Source: Enterococcus sp. CSURQ0835 (GTDB taxonomy: Bacteria > Bacillota > Bacilli > Lactobacillales > Enterococcaceae). From it: a stretch of 64,000 bases of DNA. Within the stretch, counting starts at the first letter, position 1, and each line of letters opens with the position of its first letter. Below are positions 26,777-35,310 of this stretch, one piece after another. Under the pieces are notes generated by a model. The model was not told the origin of the DNA, made no database searches, and saw only the letters and a program-made list of their open reading frames with translations. The stretch lies in the NCBI RefSeq assembly GCF_902706605.1, contig NZ_CACSLH010000008.1, positions 1 to 64,000 of the forward strand. The letters are read 5' to 3'. Both the position numbers and the translations under genes were made by a program.

Positions 26777-28210
26777 TTATTGATAGACTAATGCTCGTAG
26801 TTGCTGATCGATTTGTTCAGCAGCTTTACGCCCTTCTCGAATCGCCCAAATGACGAGACTTGGACCCCGTTTCGCATCACCGGCAACCAAAACTTTTTCA
26901 TTGTCCGTCGTGTAGTCGGCAAAAATCTCATGGACGTCAAAAGTTTCCAATAACGATTGTTGAACCCCGGTAAAGCCCATCGCTAATAAAACCAGATCAG
27001 CTTTCAATGTTTTTTCCGTCCCGGGAATCGCTTGAAATTTCCCATCGACTTGAACAGTTTTAATCCCTACGATCCGATCGTCTTCAGTGATAAATTCCGT
27101 AGTCGAAGTCGTGTAGTAAGTCAATGGCCCATTTCCCGTGAACATTCCTTCTGCTTGACCATAGCCGATTTTTGCGACCATTGGGTATTCTGGCCACGGA
27201 TTTTCAGTTGTCCGCTCACTAGGCAGTTGTGGCGTGATCTCAAGTTGGGTCACACTTGCCGCACCTTGCCGCACCGCTGAACCAAGACAGTCATTTCCCG
27301 TGTCACCACCGCCGATCACAATGACGTGTTGACCAGCTAATTTTTGATTGCTGTGACGTTCACCGGCTAGGACCTCTTTTGTACAGTCAGTCAAATAATC
27401 AACGGCAAACACAACACCACGTGCGTCACGCCCTGGAACATTGAGGTCGCGGGGAACACTAGCTCCTGCTGCGATGATCACCCGATCAAATTCTTTTTGT
27501 AATGCATCCGCTGTAATGTCCACGCCGATTTCTGTGTTCAAAACAAATTTGATCCCGACGGCTTCCATCACCGCAATGCGCCGCATAACAACTTGCTTGT
27601 CTAATTTCATATTAGGAATCCCATACATCAACAAGCCACCTGCTTGATCACTTTTTTCAAAGACCGTTACGTGATGCCCTAATTGATTCAAACGCCAAGC
27701 AGCTGATAAGCCCGCTGGCCCGGAGCCGACGATCGCGATTTTAAAATCCGTTCGTTCAGCTGGCAAGCCGGTAGCTTTGACCCAATCATTTTCAAACGCG
27801 TGATCGATGATGAAACGTTCATTGTCATGGATCGTGACGCCAGAACCGTTCAAGCCTTCCGTGCAGCCTTTTTCACACGGTGCTGGACAAACACGCCCAG
27901 TCATTTCCGGTAATGGATTCGTCTTAGCTAGTCGTTCAAACGCTTTTTTAAACTCACCGCGGTACACGAAATCATTCCACTCTGGAATCAAGTTATCATT
28001 AGGACAACCAGACACTGCACGCTTCCCACCGTAAAAAATACCGGTCTGACAAAATGGAATGCCGCAGTTCATACATCGAGCAGCTTGGGTTTGCCGTTCT
28101 TCTGTGCTTAATGGGATCTGCAACTCCTCCCAGTCTTTGATGCGTTCTGCTACTGGTCGAAAAGGATTGTCTTTTCGCTCATATTTTAAAAAGCCAAATG
28201 GATCTGCCAT
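26777..28210 (-). CDS. gltD: Glutamate synthase (NADPH) small subunit
   Basis: The 477-residue beta subunit passes electrons from NADPH through FAD and Fe-S clusters to the large subunit. The N-terminus has cysteine clusters CMNCGIPFC and RVCPAPCEKGC for 4Fe-4S centres. A FAD-binding GSGPAGLSAAW follows near residue 155, an NADPH-binding GGGDTGNDC lies near 300, and GDAKRGPSLVI is close to the C-terminus. The ATG follows directly on the TAA of gltB, so the subunits are translationally coupled in a 1:1 operon. With gltB it makes glutamate from glutamine and 2-oxoglutarate. Confidence 0.96.
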   Translation of the reverse strand: MADPFGFLKYERKDNPFRPVAERIKDWEELQIPLSTEERQTQAARCMNCGIPFCQTGIFYGGKRAVSGCPNDNLIPEWNDFVYRGEFKKAFERLAKTNPLPEMTGRVCPAPCEKGCTEGLNGSGVTIHDNERFIIDHAFENDWVKATGLPAERTDFKIAIVGSGPAGLSAAWRLNQLGHHVTVFEKSDQAGGLLMYGIPNMKLDKQVVMRRIAVMEAVGIKFVLNTEIGVDITADALQKEFDRVIIAAGASVPRDLNVPGRDARGVVFAVDYLTDCTKEVLAGERHSNQKLAGQHVIVIGGGDTGNDCLGSAVRQGAASVTQLEITPQLPSERTTENPWPEYPMVAKIGYGQAEGMFTGNGPLTYYTTSTTEFITEDDRIVGIKTVQVDGKFQAIPGTEKTLKADLVLLAMGFTGVQQSLLETFDVHEIFADYTTDNEKVLVAGDAKRGPSLVIWAIREGRKAAEQIDQQLRALVYQ

Positions 28211-31200
28211 TTAATTACGCCCCTTTCCAGCTTGTTCGCCGATCACTTCAGCAAACGCTTTTTCAACTAACGCTTCACCCGTCAAACCGGTTTTCGCTAA
28301 TTCCGCCGTGACCGCTAGCATGTGATGATATTCTTTCGGATAAACTTTAACGAAGTGTTCTTTAGCTGTTTCCCAATCCAATAAGATCGCTTCAGCTTTT
28401 TTTGAATCTGTAAAGACGAGATGTCTCTCCAATAATTCTTTCAAAATACTGTCATCGCCTGCTTCGTCTAACCCAAACAATTCCACCATCTCTAAATTAC
28501 ATTTCGCTGGAAATTCACCTGCTGGATCATAGACATACGCCACACCGCCAGACATCCCCGCGGCAAAATTACGACCGGTAGAGCCTAAGATCACGGCCAC
28601 ACCGCCAGTCATATATTCACAGCCATGATCGCCAACGCCTTCCACAACGACCTCAGCACCACTGTTTCGCACGCAGAATCGTTCACCGGCGCGCCCGCGG
28701 AAATAACCTTCACCGCCACTAGCACCAAAGCAGGCTACATTACCGACGATCGGTGATGCTTCAACGTCATAGCCCGCATCAGCTGGTGGCGTAATCACGA
28801 TCCGGCCACCACTCAATCCTTTAGCCACATAGTCATTGGCTTCTCCTTCTAAATGCAGCTCCAAGCCTTGCGGGATAAAAGCGCCAAAACTTTGGCCGGC
28901 GATCCCGCTGTAACGATAGTTGATCTGTCCCGGAGTCAGCACATCATTTCCAAACCGTTCTGCGATCCAACCGCCCATCCTTGCACCCACGGAACGATCG
29001 ACGTTGTTGATCCGATTGTCTACCTTGATCATTTGCCCGCTTTCAATAGCACTTTTAGCAAACGCATCGAGTTCTGGCCATTGTCGCTTCGGTAAAAATG
29101 GATCGACACATTTGCGGTTTATTCCGATATTTTTAGACAAGATACGGGTGAAGTCCAACGTTTTCGCTTTACCTTTTGCAATGTAGCGCGGCTTCAATGC
29201 TTCGGTCTGACCCACCATCTCATCAATGCTTCGGAAACCGAGTTCCGCCATGATTTCTCGCAGTTCTTCAGCGATGAACGTCATCGCATTCACTACATGT
29301 TCCGGCTTGCCGACGAAAAATTTCCGCAGCGCTGGGTTTTGGGTCGCGACTCCGACTGGACACGTATTCAAACTACAGACTCGCATCATGACACAGCCGA
29401 TCGCCACTAAAACTAGTGAAGCAAAACTATATTCTTCTGCTCCTAATAACGTTGCGATCGCAACATCACGTCCCGTCATCAATTTCCCATCGGTTTCTAA
29501 AATCATTCGCTGCCGCAAATCATTCATCGAAAGTGTTTGATGCGCTTCAGTCAAGCCCATTTCCCAAGGCAAGCCCGCATCACGAACAGAATTTCGCGGG
29601 GAAGCACCCGTCCCGCCATCGTAACCTGAGATCACGACGATATCCGCGCCGGCTTTAACTACGCCGGTTGCGATCGTGCCAACACCTGTACTAGAAACTA
29701 ATTTGACATTGATCTTCGCGTAAGGATTGATCGCTTTTAAATCATAGATCAATTGCGCCAAGTCTTCGATGGAATAAATATCATGATGCGGCGGTGGCGA
29801 GATCAAACGGACACCAGGCGTTGAACCTCGGATCTCTGCTACCCAAGGAAAGACTTTATTGCCTGGCAACTGCCCGCCTTCACCCGGTTTTGCACCTTGA
29901 GCCATTTTGATCTGTAATTCTTCGGCACTCATCAAATATTCTGCATTCACGCCAAAACGACCAGACGCGACTTGTTTGATCTTGCTGTTGAAATTTTTGC
30001 CGTCTGCTTGTGGTCTGAAACGCGCGCGATTTTCGCCACCTTCACCACTGTTGGATTTAGCGCCGATCGAGTTCATCGCTTCGGCAATACATTTATGGGC
30101 TTCTTCACTCAGCGAACCATAAGACATGGCCCCGACTTTGAACCGTTTAACGATCGCTGAGACCGGCTCGACTTCTGCTAAGGCCACGGACGGACGCTGG
30201 CTAGAAAATTCCCACAATGAACGTAATGTCGTCGGTTCACTTAATGCTTCGTGATCCATTTTTTGGCTGTACTCTTTATACAACCCATAATCTCCACTGC
30301 GTACGGCTTGTTGGAATTGATAAATGGTCGTTGGGTTGTACAAATGGTGTTCCCCTTCTGCACGATATTGGAAACTCCCGCCTGACGGAAGTGGGTCATG
30401 CTGTTTTTGACCGGTCGCTTGTTGGAAACGAGCTAAGTATTCTTGTTCGATCTCAGCTAGCGTCAAACCACCGATCCGACTAGCAGTTCCGGTAAAATAT
30501 TTTTCGGTGACTGCCGGACTGATCCCCACTGCTTCAAATAATTGCGCACTATGGTAACCTGCGATCGTCGAGATTCCCATTCGCGACATGACTTTGATGA
30601 TTCCCTTTTCAGCGGCTTTCCGATAATTTTCTAACCCGTGCTCAACAGTAAAGTCACTTAACGTTGCATAGGCACCATACGGATGGATCGCGCTAGCACC
30701 ATACCCCAATAAAGTAGCAAAATGATGCACTTCACAGACTTCTGCCACATCCACCACAAAACTGGCTTGCGCACGTTTGCCTTTACGAACTAAATGATTG
30801 TGTAAGCCTGCTACCACTAACAAAATCGGTGCGGCCATTTGATCGGCTGCGCGCTTACGATCACTCAAGATGACAATCGTTGCGCCTTGATCGATCGCTT
30901 TTTCAGCTTGCTGGAAAATGACTTCCAACGCTTCTTCTAATTGGTTGTGATTTTCAGTCACGTGATAAAGCGTTGAGATCGTCACCGCTTTTTGCTGCGC
31001 TTGATCGAGTGTCCGAATTTTTTCAAAGTCAGCCGAACTTAACACTGGGCTGTCGATTTTTAATTTTTGACAATTTTCAGCGCTGTCGTAACGAATATCG
31101 CCATCACGACCTAAAAATAGTTCCGTCCCGATCACCAGTTGTTCTCTGATCGCATCGATGGGCGGATTCGTCACTTGGGCGAATTGTTGTTTGAAATACG

Positions 31201-32698
31201 TGAACAACGACTGCGGCTTATTACTTAAGACAGCTAACGGAGAATCAAATCCCATCGAGATGACCGGTTCTTCACCTCGCTCTGCCATCGGTAAGATCGC
31301 GCCCCGAATCATATCATCAGTATAACCATTCAATTGCCACAACTGATGTAAATCAGTTTTTGTCATCATCGTATCATTGTCAGGTGCTACGGGCGCTACT
31401 AATTCGGCTAACGTCAACCGATGTTCTTGCAACCATTTTTGATAAGGGTATTGTTTAGCATATTTTGCTTTGACTTCTTCGTTGCGATAAAATTTTCCGC
31501 GTTTCGTGTCCACTAAGATCATATTCGCTGGTCCCAAGACACCTTTTTCGATTACGTTTTCTGGCTTGAGATCAATGACGCCTGATTCAGAAGCAACCAG
31601 TACCAGCCCATCTTTTGTGATCGAATAACGGGAAGGACGCAAGCCATTGCGGTCAAGCGCAGCCCCCACCATTTCGCCATCAGTGAAACACAAAGCCGCC
31701 GGACCATCCCAAGGCGCCATAAAACTAGCATTGTACTCACTAAACGCAGTCAACTCATCGGCAAGTTTCGCTTCTTTTGACCAAGCTTCTGGAACCATCA
31801 TCATTAAAGCTTGCGGAATCTCGCGGCCATTACGGTACAAATATTCTAAACAATTTTCTAATTTTGCTGAATCGGAATTTTCTTCATTATAAATCTCGAT
31901 CCCGTGACTTTTCATCCAATTTTCTGCTCCGCGTAATGTGTTGATCTCACCGTTATGTGCTAAGAAACGATACGGTTGAGCGCGATCCCAGCTGGGAAAA
32001 GTATTGGTTGAAAAACGCGAATGGACGACGGCGATACTCGCTTCTACGCGGGGATCTTGCAGATCTGGATAAAAAAGCCCCACTTGGTAAGCATGCAGCA
32101 TTCCTTTATACACCACGGTCTTAGCAGATAAACTACAAATCGAAAGTTCAGTGGCGTGATACGTTTTTTCAATCTGACGGCGCAACCGATACAATTGATC
32201 TTCAAAGGCTCGGCCCCGTTTTACTTCACTTGGTCGCCCTAAGAAAAGTTGGACGAAACTCGGCATCACTTTTTGCGCACCAGGACCACAATTTTCAAAC
32301 GCAAACGGCACCTCTCGAATCCATAAAACAGGAAAGCCAGCCGAGGCGATCTCCGTTTTCAATGCCGCTAATAAACCAGCTTTTTTCTCTGTCTCTTGCG
32401 GCAAGAAAAACATACCACACGCATAATCGCCGCTTGGTGGCAAAACCACTCCCGCGGCAGTAGCTTCAGCTCTAAAAAAACGATCTGGCAATGTCAGCAA
32501 GACCCCAGCACCATCACCAGTATCTGGTTCAGCTCCGGTTCCTCCTCGGTGATTCATCCGCTCTAACATCGTCAAAGCACAGCTCACGATCTGATGGGAG
32601 ACTTGTCCGCTCATTTGGGCGATGAACCCCATCCCACATGCGTCTTTTTCAAACGCCGGCTCATACATCGTCGAATTTAATTTATCGTTATTCCTCAT
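28211..32698 (-). CDS. gltB: Glutamate synthase (NADPH) large subunit
   Basis: The 1495-residue alpha subunit. It cleaves glutamine with an N-terminal amidotransferase domain, channels ammonia, and makes glutamate at an FMN site. The nucleophile Cys21 sits in KDACGMGF after a short propeptide, as expected for class II amidotransferases. The 3Fe-4S ligands are seen in CVMMRVCSLNTCPVG. The C-terminal GXGXG beta-helix domain includes GLSGGRIVI and GASGGEGYFRG. The length is normal for bacterial GltB. It is the first gene of the gltB-gltD operon, with AAGAGG before the ATG. The promoter region shares a 12-base element with zwf. Complete gltBD is not common among lactic acid bacteria, so this is a notable biosynthetic capacity. 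Confidence 0.97.
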   Translation of the reverse strand: MRNNDKLNSTMYEPAFEKDACGMGFIAQMSGQVSHQIVSCALTMLERMNHRGGTGAEPDTGDGAGVLLTLPDRFFRAEATAAGVVLPPSGDYACGMFFLPQETEKKAGLLAALKTEIASAGFPVLWIREVPFAFENCGPGAQKVMPSFVQLFLGRPSEVKRGRAFEDQLYRLRRQIEKTYHATELSICSLSAKTVVYKGMLHAYQVGLFYPDLQDPRVEASIAVVHSRFSTNTFPSWDRAQPYRFLAHNGEINTLRGAENWMKSHGIEIYNEENSDSAKLENCLEYLYRNGREIPQALMMMVPEAWSKEAKLADELTAFSEYNASFMAPWDGPAALCFTDGEMVGAALDRNGLRPSRYSITKDGLVLVASESGVIDLKPENVIEKGVLGPANMILVDTKRGKFYRNEEVKAKYAKQYPYQKWLQEHRLTLAELVAPVAPDNDTMMTKTDLHQLWQLNGYTDDMIRGAILPMAERGEEPVISMGFDSPLAVLSNKPQSLFTYFKQQFAQVTNPPIDAIREQLVIGTELFLGRDGDIRYDSAENCQKLKIDSPVLSSADFEKIRTLDQAQQKAVTISTLYHVTENHNQLEEALEVIFQQAEKAIDQGATIVILSDRKRAADQMAAPILLVVAGLHNHLVRKGKRAQASFVVDVAEVCEVHHFATLLGYGASAIHPYGAYATLSDFTVEHGLENYRKAAEKGIIKVMSRMGISTIAGYHSAQLFEAVGISPAVTEKYFTGTASRIGGLTLAEIEQEYLARFQQATGQKQHDPLPSGGSFQYRAEGEHHLYNPTTIYQFQQAVRSGDYGLYKEYSQKMDHEALSEPTTLRSLWEFSSQRPSVALAEVEPVSAIVKRFKVGAMSYGSLSEEAHKCIAEAMNSIGAKSNSGEGGENRARFRPQADGKNFNSKIKQVASGRFGVNAEYLMSAEELQIKMAQGAKPGEGGQLPGNKVFPWVAEIRGSTPGVRLISPPPHHDIYSIEDLAQLIYDLKAINPYAKINVKLVSSTGVGTIATGVVKAGADIVVISGYDGGTGASPRNSVRDAGLPWEMGLTEAHQTLSMNDLRQRMILETDGKLMTGRDVAIATLLGAEEYSFASLVLVAIGCVMMRVCSLNTCPVGVATQNPALRKFFVGKPEHVVNAMTFIAEELREIMAELGFRSIDEMVGQTEALKPRYIAKGKAKTLDFTRILSKNIGINRKCVDPFLPKRQWPELDAFAKSAIESGQMIKVDNRINNVDRSVGARMGGWIAERFGNDVLTPGQINYRYSGIAGQSFGAFIPQGLELHLEGEANDYVAKGLSGGRIVITPPADAGYDVEASPIVGNVACFGASGGEGYFRGRAGERFCVRNSGAEVVVEGVGDHGCEYMTGGVAVILGSTGRNFAAGMSGGVAYVYDPAGEFPAKCNLEMVELFGLDEAGDDSILKELLERHLVFTDSKKAEAILLDWETAKEHFVKVYPKEYHHMLAVTAELAKTGLTGEALVEKAFAEVIGEQAGKGRN

Positions 32699-32742
32699 GT
32701 TATCAGTCCTCTTGAATTTTCTGACAATTCTTATTTAGTTTT

Positions 32743-32772
32743 AATATAATAATCGTTTTAGTGAACCAAATC
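32743..32772 (-). promoter_or_regulatory. gltB promoter region with the TTCACTAAAACG element
   Basis: On the minus strand a TATATT/TATTAA -10 (about 32741-32748) lies downstream of a TTGGTT -35-like hexamer. Between them is TTCACTAAAACG (32754-32765), repeated exactly in the zwf promoter region at 33604-33615 in the same position relative to the -10. Exact -10 assignment is uncertain because the region is A/T rich. Confidence 0.5.
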
Positions 32773-32863
32773 AATCTTTTTTAGAAATTTCTTTTAAAGA
32801 CTTTCGTTATCGTTCGGCTTTTACTGACGAAACGGACAAATGGAAATAATTTTATTTTTCTGC

Positions 32864-32869
32864 TAAGAT
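32864..32869 (+). promoter_or_regulatory. -10 element of the DtxR-family gene
   Basis: TAAGAT preceded by TGC (extended -10) about 37 bases before the chosen start. The -35 is poor (TGGAAA at 17 bases). Confidence 0.4.
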
Positions 32870-32905
32870 GAACCTGATATGCCAAGTCGTGAAAGGATGA
32901 CTGCA

Positions 32906-33553
32906 ATGACACCAAATCGTGAAGATTATTTAAAATTGATTTTAGAATTAGGCGGCGATGAAAATAAAATCTCTAACAAACAGATCGTCGCTGGCTTGAC
33001 CGTTTCCGGTGCGTCGGTCAGTGAGATGATCAGCAAACTCGTGAAAGAAGATTTGGTGGAACACTCCCCTTATCAAGGCGTGCAGTTGACCAAGCTCGGA
33101 TTGAAAAAAGCCAGCACTTTAGTTCGGAAGCATCGCTTATGGGAAGTTTTTCTCGTCGACCACCTCGGTTACTCTTGGAATGAAGTCCACGATGATGCGG
33201 AAGTATTAGAACACGTTACCTCCGATCAGCTGGAAGAAAAAATGGATGACTACTTGGGGCATCCGGCCTACTGTCCCCACGGCGGGATGATTCCCCAAAG
33301 TGATCAAGTGATCCATGAAAAAAAACGTCAAGCATTGAGTGAGTATCCTGCTGGAACTAAGATCCGGATCGCTCGTGTCTTAGATGAAAAAGAATTATTG
33401 GACTATTTAGTCGACCTTGGTATCAAGATCCATGAGGAATATGTGATTGAAACGATCGCCGCTTATGAAGGTCCCATCACTTTGAAAAACGATGAAAAAG
33501 AAATCGCCGTCAGCTATAAAGCCGCCAGCACGATTTTTGTCGATCAATTATAA
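32906..33553 (+). CDS. DtxR/MntR family metal-dependent transcriptional regulator
   Basis: A 215-residue iron- or manganese-responsive repressor. The N-terminal winged helix (about 1-65: REDYLKLI, then VSGASVSEMISKLVKEDLV) binds DNA. The middle domain has HRLWEVFLVDHLGYSW and the HPAYCPHGGMIP metal-site motif with conserved Cys-Pro-His. A C-terminal FeoA/SH3-like domain (about 150-215) makes it the long form of the family. The ATG at 32906 is chosen because AAGGA lies 8 bases upstream; an earlier ATG at 32879 would give nine extra residues that the family does not have. It lies 113 bases upstream of zwf, which has its own promoter, and divergent from gltB. Confidence 0.88.
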   Translation: MTPNREDYLKLILELGGDENKISNKQIVAGLTVSGASVSEMISKLVKEDLVEHSPYQGVQLTKLGLKKASTLVRKHRLWEVFLVDHLGYSWNEVHDDAEVLEHVTSDQLEEKMDDYLGHPAYCPHGGMIPQSDQVIHEKKRQALSEYPAGTKIRIARVLDEKELLDYLVDLGIKIHEEYVIETIAAYEGPITLKNDEKEIAVSYKAASTIFVDQL

Positions 33554-33603
33554 GTGCGGCAGGCTTGATTGACTAGCGCTCAAATGAATACTGACAACTG
33601 AAT

Positions 33604-33625
33604 TTCACTAAAACGCTACTATAAT
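33604..33625 (+). promoter_or_regulatory. zwf promoter region with the TTCACTAAAACG element
   Basis: A consensus -10 TATAAT (33620-33625) has TTCACTAAAACG at 33604-33615 in its spacer and only a weak -35-like CTGAAT at 16 bases. A weak -35 with a conserved spacer element suggests control by an activator or repressor shared with gltB. Confidence 0.55.
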
Positions 33626-33666
33626 AATAAAAAGCACACACAGAGAATCGCAAAGGAGCGACTATT

Positions 33667-35196
33667 ATGGAACAACCGGCTTTATTTATTTTCTTCGGGG
33701 CAACCGGAGATTTAGCCAAACGGAAATTGTATCCTTCTTTATTCCGTTTATATGAAAAAGGTAATTTAGCGGAACATTTTGCCGTCATCGGCACAGCCCG
33801 CAGACCGTGGAGTGATGACCACTACCGCCAAGTCGTCAAAGAAACGATCCAAGATTTGAATCCATCAGAAGAAGCGGCGGAAAGTTTTGCCAGCCACTTT
33901 TATTATTTGTCTCACAACGTCAATGATACTAGCCACTATGACGCGCTGAAAGATTTGGCAGACACGTTGGATACCCGCTACAAATTGCAAGGAAACCGTA
34001 TGTATTATTTAGCGATGGCCCCCCAATTTTTCGGTACGATCGTCGACCATTTGAAATCACAACACATTTTGACTGACAATGGCTTCAATCGTTTAGTGAT
34101 CGAAAAACCATTTGGCTTTGATCTAAAATCTGCGACGACTTTGAATAAACAAATCCGCGCAGTCTTCCCCGAATCTGATATTTTTCGGATTGATCACTAC
34201 TTAGGAAAAGAAATGATCCAAAACATCGCCGTCGTCCGATTCGCGAATAATATTTTTGAATCACTGTGGAACAATCGTTACATCGATAATGTGCAGATCA
34301 CCTTTTCCGAAAGTATCGGCGTAGAAGAACGCGGCGGCTATTACGAAGAAAGTGGCGCTTTAAAAGACATGGTGCAAAACCATATTTTGCAAGTCTTGTC
34401 ACTCTTGGCGATGGAAGTGCCGACTTCATTTTCTGATCAAGGCATCCGGCAAGAAAAAATCAAAGCACTGCAAGCGATTCGCCGCTATACACCAGAAGAA
34501 GTCAGCGAAAATTTTGTTCGCGGCCAATACGCTGCCGGCAAAATCGACGGAAATGAATTCGTCGCTTACCACGATGAACCAAATATCGCGCAAGATTCTG
34601 AGACTGAGACGTTTGTCGCCGGAAAATTTTTGATCGATAATTTCCGCTGGTCAGGTGTTCCTTTTTACATCCGTACCGGTAAGCGTATGACTGAAAAAGG
34701 GACTCGGATCAATGTCGTCTTCAAACAAGTACCGGTGAATGTTTTCAGCTTCACCAATGACGATTTAGCAGAAGACACGATCCCAGAAGAAAACTTACCG
34801 CAAAATATTTTGACCATTTACATCCAGCCGACAGAAGGTTTTTCACTGACTTTAAATGGCAAACAGATCGGCCAAGGCTTCAATCCTGAACCGGTCAAAC
34901 TCGATTTCCGTCAAAGTGCTGAAGTGACCGAAAACAGTCCCGAAGCGTATGAAAAATTGATCCTTGATGCGTTGAATGGTGATGGTACGAATTTCTCGCA
35001 TTGGGATGAAGTGGCTCAAAGCTGGGAGATCGTCGACCGCATTCGCCAAACGTGGGACAAGACGACCCCGCATTTTCCGAACTACAATGCAGGCACGATG
35101 GGACCACAAGCTGCCTTTGACTTGCTGGCAAAAAATGGGCACGCTTGGATCTGGCATCCTGATGAATGGTACCGTGAACGAGGAAAATTAGACTAA
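33667..35196 (+). CDS. zwf: Glucose-6-phosphate 1-dehydrogenase
   Basis: The first enzyme of the oxidative pentose phosphate pathway; it oxidises glucose-6-phosphate and makes NADPH. The N-terminal coenzyme motif is FGATGDLAKRKLYPS, and the active-site signature RIDHYLGKE lies near residue 177. At 509 residues it is the usual bacterial length. AAAGGAG precedes the ATG. It is monocistronic, with its own promoter and a long perfect terminator. The NADPH made here would supply the glutamate synthase encoded about 1 kb away, and both promoter regions carry the same 12-base element. Confidence 0.97.
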   Translation: MEQPALFIFFGATGDLAKRKLYPSLFRLYEKGNLAEHFAVIGTARRPWSDDHYRQVVKETIQDLNPSEEAAESFASHFYYLSHNVNDTSHYDALKDLADTLDTRYKLQGNRMYYLAMAPQFFGTIVDHLKSQHILTDNGFNRLVIEKPFGFDLKSATTLNKQIRAVFPESDIFRIDHYLGKEMIQNIAVVRFANNIFESLWNNRYIDNVQITFSESIGVEERGGYYEESGALKDMVQNHILQVLSLLAMEVPTSFSDQGIRQEKIKALQAIRRYTPEEVSENFVRGQYAAGKIDGNEFVAYHDEPNIAQDSETETFVAGKFLIDNFRWSGVPFYIRTGKRMTEKGTRINVVFKQVPVNVFSFTNDDLAEDTIPEENLPQNILTIYIQPTEGFSLTLNGKQIGQGFNPEPVKLDFRQSAEVTENSPEAYEKLILDALNGDGTNFSHWDEVAQSWEIVDRIRQTWDKTTPHFPNYNAGTMGPQAAFDLLAKNGHAWIWHPDEWYRERGKLD

Positions 35197-35206
35197 CATT
35201 CAAATC

Positions 35207-35260
35207 AAAAGCGCGAACGATTCGCTGGTGTTTGACACCGGAATCGTTCGCGCTTTTTTT
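35207..35260. terminator. Strong terminator after zwf
   Basis: A 17-bp perfect stem starting AAAAGCGCGAACG (35207-35223 with 35241-35257) is topped by a GGTGT/ACACC inner stem and followed by T7 on the plus strand. The minus side has TTTT as well, so it may also end the convergent surface-protein transcript. Confidence 0.9.
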
Positions 35261-35310
35261 CTGACTATTTTTAACCTGCTAAACAAACTTTCCACCGATC
35301 AACTTGAACA

